Assembly: GCF_024713945.1 (NCBI RefSeq)
Contig: NC_134678.1
Coordinates: forward strand, 744,001 to 808,000
From: Dermatophagoides farinae
Lineage: Eukaryota; Arthropoda; Arachnida; Sarcoptiformes; Pyroglyphidae
Direction of reading: 5' to 3'
Length of the DNA stretch: 64,000 nucleotides
The position numbers and the translations under genes are program-made. The notes beneath the pieces were generated by a model that saw nothing but the letters and a program-made list of their open reading frames with translations, did no database searches and had not been told where the DNA came from. Of this stretch, positions 1 through 14,317 are shown one piece after another. The stretch's first letter is position 1; the number at the start of each line of letters is the position of its first letter.

Positions 1-3000
1 AATATAAAATTAAAAAAAAATAATTAGAGCATTATCGATTTGATAATTATAATGAATATTTGAATTTTTTACATCTGCCTGGTTTCTATTGGTTGTTGTT
101 GTTGTCGTTGTTTTTGTTGTTGTTGTAATTAGCAATATTTGACTATTTCATTAATTATGTGCACGAGAAACTGAATTAATGAAAAAAATGAATGAAATGA
201 AATGAAATTAAAATTGAAAAAAAAATCTAGTCAACGCCTTTTGCTTATATATTCGACCATATGGTCTTGGATTTGGAAATTTTTTTTTTCGTTGAAAAAT
301 AAAAAAAAAATTCGCCTGGAAAAAAAATGTTGTCAAAAACAAATGTTTAACAAGGTAAAGCGTAGGTGGTGGTGGTGGTGGTTATCGCATTTCAACATCT
401 AAAATCAATTTGTTTCTGGGATATTCTGGTAATAATCATCAAACAAACAAACAAACAAACAAAAAGGTCATCTTGGTGTTTTTTATTTTTTTTTCTTTCT
501 AAAAATATAATAAAAAAAAGAAATGTCAAACTCGAATGAATTTGAACAAACACAATGGACACCAACACACACACATACACACACACGCGCGTAGGAGGAT
601 ATGATGATGATTATGATGGTGACAATAACGAACCAACCGACCAAACATCAAATATGTCACACACACTGGCAAATTAGTTTGTTTTTTTTTTCATTATTTC
701 GCACATTGTCATCGATGTGTAATAATAATCACACATAATACAACACAATACACGCTGTAATAATAATAATCTTGATGATGATGATTGTCAAATTTCGAAC
801 ACCAGAACTAAAATTAAAAAAAAAACAACAAAACAATCGATAATTTTTTTTACGATATATCGATATGAAACATCAAAATATTTCATGTTTTTTTTCTGGC
901 CATATGCCCATTATTTTATTTTTGTCATCGTTTCGTTCATTCATTCAATTCATCATCATCGACGCTAATTATTACGTAAGGTAAACAAATCAGAAAAAAA
1001 AATTGATTGAATGAAAAATTGGAAAATTCCGGATGAAAAATTTTCCATAAACTATAAAGTGAATTGAACAAGACAAGAAATGATTTTTTTTTTGTTTGCC
1101 AGTCAGTGCAATCATCATCATCATCAAACAACAACAAAATGATTCATTCGAATGAAAAAAAAAAATTTTTTTTGGTAATAAAAACTAAAATACCATTTCA
1201 ACAACAACAACAACAACAACATTGATTCATTCGAATGAAAAATATTTGTAAACAGCATCAAAAAAAAAAAAAAAAAAAAATACCAGACCACCACCAATAT
1301 TTGTATGCCATAAACCAATTTTCAATTGAATGTCAAATGATGATTATCGATGATTTCATCGTTTCAATAGGAATCGATGCAATTATGATTTTCTTGTATG
1401 TGTGTGTGTGCGTCTGGTATGAAAAATTTTTTGAATTTTAAAGAAAAAAAAAATTCCGTTTTTTCTGATCTGTTGAATGTCACCAATATATACATTATTA
1501 TTGTCATTATCTAAACATCACATCTGTTAATCTAACAAGTGTGTGTGTGTGTGTTGTTGGCGTTGGCGTTGATGTTAATGGTGATGATTGTGATTGTTTT
1601 TTTTTTGCAAAAAAAAAATTCATAATTCATAACGTCCACACACACACACACACACAAACACAGAAAGAAAGAATTTTTTTTTTTTTTTTTTGCAGACAAA
1701 AGACATAAATTCTTTTGTTTGTGTCTTCTTTTCACATACATACATACATATACAGAACAAAAACCCGTTTAAATAAGTAGGAAAAATTATTACTCCCACA
1801 CACACACACACACATAGTAAAGTTTTTTGTTTTGTTTTATGAATGATGATGATTTGGTTTTTTTTTCTTTACTATCTCGATGTATATATGTCTTTTATAG
1901 AGTATCGAATGACACCATATTTCCTGTCGTTTTATATTCATTCGTTTTTTTTGGCCATTCGCGTTTTTGGCCACTATTCGGACATTTCGCGAGCAAGAGT
2001 CTGGTCAAAGATCATCATCATCATGGTTTTTTATTCAATGACTATTTTTTTTCTTGGTTGTTTGGTGGCCCTATGAACAAAAAAAAAAACAAAACAGACC
2101 AAGTTTGTGACATTTGTTTGTCTCTCTCTATCTTCAATAATGAATTGACCTTATCACCAACATCATCATGGTCGAGCTATCGATTTTTTTTTAAAACCAA
2201 AACTTTCTTCTTCACATCATCATCCACTGTCAAATTTTTCATTCATAATTTTTTTTTTTGGACAAGTGTGCTGAACACATACACACTAATTTCCGGAAGT
2301 CCATCTGTCTGGTGTGTGTGTGTGTGTGTGAAATAAATAAAAGTTTTTTATCTTAACAAACAAACAAAATGTCTTAAAGTATGGTTCGCATTAACATCAG
2401 TAGTAGCGGCAGTGGTAGTGGTATTTTTGAAAATCTAAATTGACATTTGACACGCAAATGAGTAAATGAAACAAAGAAAATCTATATATACAAATGGTTC
2501 ATCATCATCATCATCATCAAATCATCATTTGTGTCAATCAAATTAATCGAATGTCTACTTTGTCTTTGTGGTCTTTTGGTGGCTGGAACAAAAAAACAAA
2601 AAACAAAACCGGAATACCTACTTGATTAATCAAAGGTAAAATTAGGTTTCTTTTGTTTTTTTTGTCATCATCATTATCATCATTAAATCTTTCATGGTTT
2701 ATAGATCAATTTGAATAGATTATCGATTGATTGATCAATTTTTTGTTGTTGTTGTTGTTGTTGTTGCCTTCTTCAATTATCACCGTAATCATCGAATTTA
2801 TGAACTAAAAATAGCCATCCATTATGTAATTGGTTCGAATTTGGTTTTTTTTTTTGAAATTTTAAAATTTTTCTAACGTAGCGAAACAGCTGGCCAAGAC
2901 TACTACGGCTACGTAATCGACACCTTCGACCAAAACGTCTTTTTCTTTTTTTTTTTTTTTTTGGCTGGTTTCATTCGTTTTTATCGTTGACCATTATTGT

Positions 3001-5188
3001 TGAGTGTGGTCAATCGACAAAACATATGCTGTTTTTTTTTGTTTTGTTTCACTTTGTCTTCTTGTCTTCTTGATCGATGATCAAGATCTTATTGCGCGCG
3101 TGTCCAGTTTTTTTTTCTTCAAAAAAAAAACGACAATAAGCTGCTGCTGGAACGCGTGTTTTTTTTTTTTGCTCCCAGAAACAAAAAAAAAACACGCGCA
3201 TCTAAAAGATGATGGTCCAGATCTTCTTCTTCTTCTTCTTCATCTTCAGCTGCCACTTTTGTCTCTGTGTGTGTGTGTGTATAACAATCGAAAGACAATT
3301 TTCGGGAAAAGCGAATATTATTCAGCAGTGGCAGCTGGTTTCTTTTTGTTTCCTATCTACACATACATTTTGTGTACATTTAATGACTATTTGGTCAAAT
3401 AATCAAAAAAACCAAACCAAACCAAGCCAAACCAAACAACAGCAACAAAGAAAAAAAATTAGGTGGTGCTAACGCCATCAAATAATTTTGGAACGTGTGG
3501 CCAAAAAAAAAAAAAAAAGAAAAAAAATTGGGCGGCGGTAGTAGGTAATCGTGAAGGTAAAAAAAAAGTCTTAGACAACAACAACAACTACTACTACGAC
3601 TATATACGATCCACGTGCCATGTGTGTACCAAAAAAAATAATAATGATGGACAGATGTAAATGATCGACCATCGTCAATCATTTACATTCGGGGAAAAGA
3701 AAAAGTTTCTTGTAAATTTTCTTTCTTTATCGCTTTCTTTCGTTTATACACGAGGATTAGCGGTGGATAACACTTGAAACGCTATAGTCGTTTGTTTTTT
3801 GTTGGCCCAAGATTTTTTGGATCAATATTTATTTTGTGGATAAAAAAACCACCACCAATGATTGTAAATTTAATGGAAAAAATTTTTTCTTCGTTTTGTT
3901 TTTGTTTTTGTTTTTTCTAAAAAAAAAAATTAACATAATTAGATTGCTCACACACACACACACGTACATCAATTTGGTTCATCATTCAATGAGGTCATTA
4001 TAAGGTGACCTTTATTAGTGATTGATTCCGACACACACACACACACACGCACTTAAATATACAAACACACGTAGAGAAAATAGACACGTGCCATATTGTT
4101 CAATATATTGATGTCACACAATACCAAATCTTTACATTCATACAAAAGTTCAACCCCATATATATAATGTTTTAATGTGTTACATATGATGATGATGATG
4201 ATGATCATGACCCATTATGTTTAGATTTCATTCAAAAATTTTTTTTTTTAGTCTTCCTTCTCGATCCATACACCATAGAGAGAGAGAAAGAGAGATAGGA
4301 ACAATGCAAATGTGGATAGATCAGATCGATTTTTTTTGTGTGTCACTAGGGTATTGAACAACCGAAATAACCTAACCTAATCAATAGGTAAGTGAGTGGG
4401 GAAACAAACCTTGTGTGTGTGTGCGTGTGACCAATTGACCTTGGCCATTTTGTTGAGAATCAAAAAAAAATTTTTTTTCTTCTTCGATAATCAAGGTTTC
4501 GTCATATATATTGTAATAAATCAGGAAAGGGTCAACAAGTTTTTTTTCCTCTCTCCTTTTGTTTGCTTGACCAAATGTCACTGTGATTACTAGGCTAAGG
4601 CTAGGTCGTAGTATTGTCCAATTGACTACAACAACAACAACAACAGTGATCTTTCAAGGCCTTGAACTTGAAAAAGAAAAATCTGGTCAAGTTCCGGTTT
4701 TTATTCATCCGAAAAAAACAAAATTTAGATCACTTGTTCTCTGTGTGTGTGTAAACCGACAACAACAATATCCTGGAAATTTATTTTTTTTTCACCGGTA
4801 ATTTTTTTTTATCATTGTACCGAAAAAAAGATCACCGTGTTTTTTTCCCAAAAAAATAAAAAACAAGACTACCTTTGATCGGTTGGTTGGTTTCAGGACC
4901 AGCAAAAAATTAAATAAAAAATAAATGTAGGGCACTAAGAACAAACCACCATCAAGGTCATTTGAATATCGATAAGATCCATTTATATATGCAAATTTAA
5001 CTATGATAGATAGGTGTGTGTGACTTATGTGTCTGTGGCCAGCTGTCCTTTTTTTTCATCACTAGATGATTTTAGATCTATTTGGTCTTGGACAAGTTCC
5101 TTGAGGTTTAATTTGGTTTTTTTTAATGTATACTACCAGATCTCGAATGTCTTTGATGAAATATACAGTACACCTGGCTAGTTGTTAT

Positions 5189-5212
5189 GTGTGTGTGTGT
5201 GTGTGTGTGTGT
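5189..5212. repeat. (TG)n microsatellite
   Basis: Uninterrupted TG dinucleotide repeat of about 12 units, one of many CA/TG tracts in the non-coding DNA of this window. Confidence 0.9.
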
Positions 5213-7456
5213 GACACTGAAGGACAGTGATCCAAGGATTTCCTTTTTTACGTTTCAACTAAAAAAAAACGGAAAAAACACCTCTTTTTTTTGGTCCAAG
5301 CCGTAATTAATAATGATGATGATGATGATGATGGAAAAAAAATGCAAAAAACATAAAAAAAAAAAAAAAAAAACACGCGCAGCACGTGCGACTAAAATTT
5401 ACATCTACATTCACAATACATACCAATGACATATGGTTCGTAACATGGGAGAAGAGAAGAGTTTTTTTCTGGCTGTTCCAAATAGAAAAAAAAATTCAGA
5501 ATGGTTCCGGTTTTTTTTCTCTCTAGTTGTTGTTGTTGTTTTTTTTACTACTTTTTTTTGCTCAATATTCAACAGTTGTCCATTGTATATTTTTTTTTTT
5601 ACTTCATCATCATCATCATCAGCTGCGGCTGCTGCTGATGGATTCTTTATTAGTAGTGGAGAAAAAAAAAGAGATAGATCAGAGAAAAAAAAACATTCAG
5701 TTTCAATCAATCAAACAGTCAGAAGGAAAAAAAAATCACGAAATGTCCGGATTGCTCGTGATTAGATTTTGATTTCAAAATTCAATGTCACAACAACGCG
5801 TGTCACACACACACACACACAAACAAATACATTGACATTCTCCAATCATCATCATCATCATTATCATTAGTAATCAAAATGATAATATTTTGCTGCTGCT
5901 TTCGAAAAAAAAACCAAAACCAAACCAAAAAAAAAAAAAACATTATCGTCTGCGATGGCAGGTGATGTCATTAAACCGTTAAAAAATAATTTTTTTTTTG
6001 CTGTTGTTGTGGCGGTGGTGGTGGCGGTGGTGACCCAATGTCAATGAAGGTCGAATATGTATAGTGTGGTCTTTTTTTTCGTAATTAAATTATCATACAT
6101 ATCAACATTTGTCTTTGTAAAATGATGGAAAAATTTCTTCTTCTCTACATTGAACTGTTTGAAAATTTGAATGTCACACGTGTTTATTTATTGTTGTTGT
6201 TGAAACCAATGTGGCTAAAAAACAATATTTTTTTGGCTATTTCATTCATCCTTCCGTCCAGCAATTGATGGTGGGTGGTGGTGGCGGTGGGGTGGTTCCA
6301 GTTGTTTTTTTTTTCGTTGTTTTTTCTTTGATTTTTTTATCGTTCTGAATGAATGATTTTGGTGGTCATTGGCAGTGGTGGTATTAGTTTTGTTTTTTGT
6401 TTTTTTTTGTTGTTAATAAAGAAAAAAAAACAAACAAACAGGATATCGGTCTGTTTCGTTTTTTCCTTCAAGGTAATATTTTGCCGATTCGATTTGTCAT
6501 TTATTTATTTTTTTTTACAGATGATGATCAATAGAATTCGATTCGAAGGAGGCCTGATACACACACACACACATTCATTATCATCCGAGAAGGTTCAGCA
6601 CCGGATGTGAATGATTCTGTCATTATTTCATTTTCTCTTAAAAATCATATTCATAATTCAATGTCCAATGTTGATGATGATGATTTGATGATGAGCCACA
6701 TGTGTTTTATATATAAAAATAAAAATAAAGTCAACAAAAAACAAGCAAACAAATAGACAACAAAAATATGAATCATGACGACCTTCATTTATGATGATCA
6801 ACTCTCGGCGACCTTTATAAACTTTGACACACACACACACACACACACAACGACAACGACAATGACGACAAAAGACAATGGTTGTTGTTCTTCTTCATCG
6901 ATTAGCTTGTGAACCTTATTAAATTTTGTTTTTTTTTCCAATTTCAAATAGAAAAAACAAAATTGATGCACTACAATCAACCAATGTCAATGTCATTTAT
7001 TGTCGGTTTTATTCTTGATATATATATATACAATATAATTATTATATAATCAACAACAGAATCTGACATTATTCATTTTTTCATTTCTCATTTGTCAAAA
7101 AATTCTTTATGATTTTTTTTCATATTTTTTTTTTGCTACTGCTAGCCATCTGTTTCTTATTTTTTTTTTTATTTTGTTCGACCAGATTTGTTGTTGTTGT
7201 TTTCAATCTTTTTATTATTATTATTATTAAAACTTGTCAACTTCGTGGATGGATGACCCTTGAAATGTAATAAGATTTTGTCGTTGTCGTTGTTTTTTTT
7301 TTGCTGATGGAATTCGGTAGTAGTTAACTAGCAACCAGTGAACAAAAAAAAACCATCGGTCAAACACAACAAAACAACGATAATGAACAAACAAATGGAC
7401 AAACTCTGATGATGATGATGATGATAATCACTTATTATTATGCCAGGCTCGTTTTC

Positions 7457-7489
<33 letters not shown>
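7457..7489. repeat. (TTG)n microsatellite
   Basis: Uninterrupted TTG trinucleotide repeat of about 11 units. It creates an artificial poly-Cys reading frame. Confidence 0.9.
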
Positions 7490-10400
7490 CTACTTTGGAT
7501 TAAAAGATCATTTTGTAATTGGACATTCGTTTTTTTTCTGGTTTTCTGGTTTAATTTGAATTTTGATTTTGATTTTTGTTCAATAAAGGCAAAAATTGAA
7601 AAAAAGCGCACGCGTCAAATTGCGTGATGATGAATCATCATCGCCGTGTGTGTGTGTGTGTTTTCAATTTAATGATGCTGATGATCTGGTGATTTGAATT
7701 TTTTAGCATTGATAATCATCATCATCATCATTACTTGCCTGATGGCATTTTTTTGTCTTCCAGATTTCTTTTGTTTTTTATTTCATTTCATTTGGAGTTG
7801 CACAAAAACATTTTAAGAGGCCCAAAACAAAGCCAAAATCTTAGTCATCGATAAATCGATCAATTAATGATCTTTGTTGCTATTGCCCGAATTATGGATA
7901 AAAATGTCCCATAAATGTCATCATCTTGGAAAAATTTTTGTTCATTCATTCACTAAATCAAATGGAAGATGAAAATGTTTCTCTCTTTCTCTCAGTTTGA
8001 ATCATTTTCCTACACAAATGAACAGATGTCTTTGCTTTTTTTTCCGCTAACTTATACGTTTTCATTCAAAAATATCCATCATTTATCAGGTTACGTGTAA
8101 AAGCGTTACGCGTTGAGTTACGTTTTTATCCTTACGTTTGTTGGTTGGTTGGTTAGCTACAACCAACAGATTTTTGACCTTATACATTTTTCATCTTCTC
8201 TCCAAGATCCTTCACAGATATAAGCATTAAAGGTCATCATCTATAAACTTTTATATATAGAACATCAATGTGTTCTTTTGCCCTTTGGCCTCTTTTTCTT
8301 TTCTATTACACTCAAACACAAACACACACACACAGGTATAGTTTACACATACATCAATCGGTTACGTGTTTGTACGTCTTCTCAAAAAAAATCGATCAAA
8401 AAAAAAAATTGAAAAAGGTCAAATACAATTACAATACACATACACACACACAGAGGACATACACACACACACAAACAATTCATTGATCATCAATATGTTT
8501 TTGCTGAACCAATACCTAGTTTAGGTCAATCAATCGATCCATCCATCGATTGATTGATTTATTCAATCAACCAAAAAAAACAAACCAGTTGTCCAACAAC
8601 AACAACAACAGGAAAATGAATCCATTGGGTTAATTTACAGCAGCAACAACAACAACAACAACAAAATGGAACTAATTACTCATCATCATCATCATCAACT
8701 ACCATTATTCCTCATCATAATCTATGGAGATAATCTTATGATAATCAATTAAATTTTTCCACCGCTGCCGCCGCCGGTATTGCCTGGAATGTGCATTTGG
8801 AAAATAAAACAAAACAAAACAAAAAAAAACTGGCCAACGATAAAAAAAAACAAAACAAAACAAAATTTCTCATAATTTGTGGCCATTGTTTAGCAATGTG
8901 TATTGTTTTCTTGATAATTAAACGTTTAACGTTGATGATGATGATTATTTTAATTGAACAAAACAAAAACAAAAAAAACAAAACACCAAGAGAAAATTCC
9001 CATAAAAACAGTCCAGAAAGTTTATTGTTTTTTGTTTTGTTTTTTTAATTTTAATTAATTAGAGTTGATGTTTTTTTTCGTTTCACAAATAAAAAAAAAT
9101 CTAGATTATTTTCAACACACACAGAGATGGAGATGGAGATGGCGATATAGAAAAAAAAATCCGCATCATTTTTGCGTTTCCATTATAAACCCGGTAAACA
9201 ACAACGACGACGACAATTTGCCTCTTTACAGCACACACACACACACATATCAATCTAATTTAATTAAAAACAATCATCCATGGTGATGGATGATGATGAT
9301 GATGACAATGGATACCGGTCTGTTGTTTTTTTTTTTATTATTATTCTTGGAGAAAAGGCCAGATTGTTGTTGTTGTTGTTGTTGTTTCGCTCTACAAATT
9401 ACATCGATAACGACAACAACAACAACAACAAAAAATTGTCAAAAAATCATGTAGAGAGTAATAAATTATTTCAAAATTTTTTTTGTTTCTCTGAATGAAA
9501 AAAAAGTATCATGGCCCACCAACAAAGATTTATTTTATTTATGGAAAAAAAACAACAACAACAACAACAATGACAACAATCTGGATTAAAATCTGATGCT
9601 TGTGCATAGATTTATGGCCGACAGGATTTTTTGTTTTTGTTTTGTTGATTATTCTATAGAATCTAGATTCTGGAATATTTTATAGCCATCGTCAATTGGC
9701 CTTTTTTTCTCTACCTGTGATTAATAAATGTTGATTATCAATCAAGATCAAGATTTCAACAAGTGTCCATCATTGTAAAAATCAAATTACAGAAAACAGA
9801 CGGACTTTGTTTGTCATTCAATCTGATATTTCAATCAATCAATCAATCAATTATGGCCAAATATCGATTATCCAAACTGGTATTGTAATAAATTTATTGA
9901 GATTTTATTGATTCAATTTAATATTTTATTATTATTATACATATTTATTGTATTGGCGTCATGATTTGTTCCAAATTCAATTATTAGTTGTTGTTGTTGT
10001 TGTTGTCTTTTGTTTCTGGAACAACATCCAAACACAAGCATATGGTGGCCAAAAAAAAAATTGGGCGACCATAAACATACATCCAGGTCACCCTATTTAT
10101 TTGGAACGAAAAAAAATGGTGCTACATCGGCACATCGACACATGTTGTTGTTGTTGGATCGTAGAACTTGAAGAAAAAAAAATTGGAAAAACCCCCTTAG
10201 TCAAAATTGTCAGACACCGTATGTCAACCTTTACGACGATGACGACGATGATGATGATGACATTTCATCCGTTTCTTTTGAGCTGTTCTGGGTATACCCA
10301 AAATCTTTGTGTTTTTTTTCCATCTTTGTCGTCGTCGTCGTCGTTGTTTTTTTCTTTGGCCGGTCTATACACACACACACACACAACACCAAAACTGACG

Positions 10401-12136
10401 AGCAGCTGGTCGTTTTTTTTAAATGGTTTGGTTTTTTTTTCACTTATCCGTTCCACGAAGATGTCGATGAACAGATTGTGTGTGTGTGTCATGACCATCC
10501 ACGGACACGGGGCTTTGGGGATGAAAATAGGAAGAAAAGATTTCCTACTTCGTCTTAAAGAGTGAAAGAAACAAGATGATGATTTACTTGAATGAATGTG
10601 TTCATTGAACTAACAAACAAAACAAAACAAGAAAAAGTAAAAAAGAAAAGAAAAAAAAATTCATCTGAAATCGCCAATAGAGGCACGTGGCATATGGATC
10701 AAATTCGAGTGACTGGATTTTTATATTTCAAACATAAAAAAAAGAAGAAAAAAGTTCATTCATCTCATTGGTTCATTGGTCAATTTTTTTCCGTCCAATT
10801 CTTAATCTCAATGGATTCTGTGATTCATCGCTGCTGCAACAACCAGCAGCAGCAGCAACAGCAGCAATTATCACGTCACCAATTTAAATCATCAGTAATC
10901 AGATGAAATGAAATGAATATGAATGATATGGTGATGATAGTGATGCTAAAAATAATTTCAAATTGTGAAAAAAAAACTGTCCACAACACAAAAGAATTGG
11001 CCATTTTTTTTGAGGATTTCTTCATTCCAAAAAAAAGATGATGATGATCAGGAAAAAAAACAACAACAACATTTATAGCTGCGCAAGCTAAAATAAAATA
11101 AAAAAAATACATCCAACATCCGGGGACAATGAATGAAAGAAAATAGCAAAAAAATAAAGCAATCACCACCACATGTGTATGTCAGCCAGCTATAGCCACA
11201 GCAAGGCAACAACGAAAAAAAAAACAACACGCGCGACAATTATCATCATAATAATATTCATGGCCTCTGTTTGTGTGTGTGTATATTAGATGAAGACAAG
11301 ACAAAACATTTGGTTTGTTTCAAAATTTTTTTTTTTTTGAATAAATATAGATAAATAAAGTTTTTTTAACTGCATGTTTGAATGACCGTCTCCCTTAGAA
11401 GAAGAAAATCTGTTAAGAAATCTTTTCTATTCATTTTTATTTTTCTGATGATGATGATCATCATCATCTTGAACAGCTTGCTGAATTCGTGAAAGAAAAA
11501 AAAATTTCTTCTTCTTTTTAAAATATATATATCAGACCATATGGTGCGTGTTTTATCCATAGAGCGCGCACACACACACAGATTGTATTCCGGGGCAACA
11601 AAAAAAAAGCCGGATAAAAAAAATGACAAATACTGAAAAAAAAACTAGATAATGATGAACGCAGACACACACACACACGCATAAATTATCTTAAAGATTT
11701 CAGATCATCATCATCACCATTATCATTTTATATAACGGGAAAGAATTTGTTCAGTTTTTTTTTCAATGAATTTTTCGATAGTGGCGACAATTTTTCTTTT
11801 TAATCAAAGATGATGATGATGATGATGATGGAAAAACATTTTCGACAGGTGTGTGTGTGTGTGTGTGTGAATGCGACAGACTTTCAAATCATCATCATCA
11901 CCGGATTGGTAAGAAATAAAAAAAAAGAAACACAAGGACCAGCAGCAGCAGTCGAAGCAGCTGTTTGTCGGCTGTCTTATAATAATGGGGGTCCATTTTT
12001 TTAAGTTAAGGTAAAAGAGTAGTATATACAGTGTGTGTGTATGTGTGTGTATGAGTGAGTGAAAGAAAAGGACCAAGGGTACCAAGAAAAAACGAAACAC
12101 AAAGTCCCGATTTTCGATTTTCTTTTCTCTGAATAT

Positions 12137-12169
<33 letters not shown>

Positions 12170-12291
12170 GGTCCATAAAAAAAACTTGAGAACATAAGGT
12201 GATGGTTGCTGGCTGCTTCATCATCATTTTTTTTTCTTTTGAACAAAAAAAAATGAACAGGAAACGGTGATGATGATGAATAGTGAAGTGT

Positions 12292-12292
<1 letters not shown>

Positions 12293-12321
<29 letters not shown>
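12293..12321. repeat. (AG)n microsatellite
   Basis: Pure AG repeat of about 29 bp, the longest purine dinucleotide tract seen in the window. Confidence 0.9.
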
Positions 12322-12324
<3 letters not shown>

Positions 12325-14317
12325 AGCCAATGTGTGTGTGTGTGTGTTTCTCCAGTGAAGAAAAGCGAGAAAAAAACAAATGGAAACATAATAAGGAAAC
12401 CAGAAATTGAAAAGGAAATTAAAAGATCCAACAAAACAGCAAGCAACAACACTGTTTTGTTCATTTGAGAAAATGGAAAAGAAAATTTCTAGATCCAAGA
12501 AAGGAAGTCAAAAATAAAGCAAAAATAAGGTGCGGCAATTTTTTTTTCACTTTTTGTTTTTTTTCCACGATTACGTTATTTGTGGATTTTCAAAGAAAAA
12601 ATTCGATGGATGGACTAGCGTTTTTTTTGCGATGATGATAATTGTTTTTTGTTTTTTCTCATTGTAATAATAGACATGAGAGAGTTGAGAACGTTTGTCA
12701 CCAGTTGATAATGATGATCATTTTTTTTTTTTGCTAAAGAATTTCTTTTTCATTTTTTTTTCTGGTGATAAGAATCGCTCGCGCCAAAAACTTGTTATGT
12801 TCAATTATTTTTGCCCTTTATCATTGTCGTTGATGATGCTGCCAAGACATTCTTTTGATTTGAAAATTACTTTTGTGTGTGTGTGTGTGTGTGAGTGAGA
12901 GAGAATTGGACAATGGATGACACACACACACACACACACAATGGGATGCTTTGGGATATGTTTAAAAGATAATGTTTTTTTATCTGATTATTATTGCCAT
13001 CATTCAAAAGAGAGAGAGAGACAATAGATATTCATCATACTGGTTGGTACTAGGGGTTAAATGCCATTTTTTTTTGTACGGGAAAAAAAATGTTTAAATA
13101 ATTGTCCGGCTATATAATTATCTTGACTATGATGATGATAATTAATTTATTTATCGTTTTTTTTATTATTATTATTTTAAATATCATGGGTTCCACCGGA
13201 AATTTTAATCCCATTTTTTTTTTTTTTTTTTTGATTATTTGGGAGAAATTCTTGAATTTTTTTTTTTTTTGAATTTTTAAAAAAAAAATTAGTCCATCCC
13301 CTTTTTTTGTTCAATATACTCAGGTGTTTTTTTTTGTGTGTGTCTGTTCTGGTCTGTTCTGTTCTGTTCTGTTCATTACATTGTACCAGCCCACCTGAGT
13401 GTGGACACACATAGGTGCACAACACATCACATAATAACAATGTGTATAATATGAATGAGGAGAAAGTAGAAGCAATACCAAATGTGATTGGATGAACACA
13501 CACACACAGAATATAATTTGTTGAATGTAGTAGTAGCATAGATGGAAACTAAAAGAAAAAGAGAAGCAAAAAAAAATGTGTGCGTGTGTGTTTGTGTTGC
13601 TCTCTCTTTCATCGTCATCTTGCAATTCGATTCGAACCATCATCATCATCTTAATAATAAAAATAATCAGTCTATGACCATTATTCATCTGGTTAGGACG
13701 TGTTTCGGTGTTTTGGTGTTTTTTTTTTTAAATTCCAAATCGGATGACGATGGTGTCCAGGTTCTTTATCATTTTTAATCATCATCATCATCATCGATTA
13801 TCATCATCCAATCGACAAATCCAACTTTAATTTATCGAAGAAGAAAATGTGTATATGAAAGAATAGTAGTAATCTCTAAAATTGTCAATGACAACCAATC
13901 ATCATTATCAGTGGTTTTTCATTCATTGATCAATTATCTGCTGCTGTCGAGGTTGATGATGATGGTATAGATTTCCATTGACAACCAAATAGCAACAACG
14001 AAAAGTAACAAAGAAAAAAAAAATTCCTCAATCACCGTGTGTGTGTGTGTGCATGTTTTGTTGTAGAAAATTGTAACCACAGAGAGAAAAAAAAGTGATT
14101 CATATTCATCTTCAAGTGCCTGTCTTTGCCATCAACGTTTTTTTTTTGGTCATCATCATCATCATCATCTTTGATTACATTCCAACAACAACAACAACAA
14201 CAACAAAAAATGAAATTATTCTCGATTATTTAAACGAAATTGATCTCTACTCTGTTTGTTTAATTTGTTTGTTTGTTTGTTTTTTTTATTGTCTGAGAAT
14301 TGAATTCAAATTAAAAT

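Larger units (their letters stand above)
1..14317. other. Gene-poor, microsatellite-rich DNA upstream of Delta
   Basis: I see no supportable coding exon here. Every longer open frame is built from simple repeats such as (CA)n, (ATC)n, (AAC)n and A/T runs and has no recognisable domain. The stretch probably contains the Delta promoter, any 5' UTR exons and cis-regulatory DNA, but no clear TATA-Inr pair was found close to the Delta start codon. Local departures from the background are a GC-richer segment at about 2876-2940, a cluster of TTACG motifs at 8091-8136 and a long (AG)n tract at 12293-12321. Confidence 0.7.

Noticed and set aside
1827-2336. Open frame of 169 codons on the + strand
   Set aside because: Phe/Ser/His-rich product of T-runs and ATC repeats; ends in a CVCV repeat from a TG tract; no recognisable homology or splice context.
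9658-9671. 14-bp palindrome AGAATCTAGATTCT
   Set aside because: Short enough to occur by chance several times in 64 kb of AT-rich DNA; a similar one is at about 28428.
9948-10565. Open frame of 205 codons on the + strand
   Set aside because: Made of poly-Val, poly-Thr/Met and His runs from GTT, ACG/ATG and CA repeats; no domain, and the frame also crosses microsatellites on both strands.
12001-12498. Open frame of 165 codons on the - strand
   Set aside because: Consists of (CA)n- and (AG)n-derived His/Thr/Ser/Leu and Cys/Val runs.
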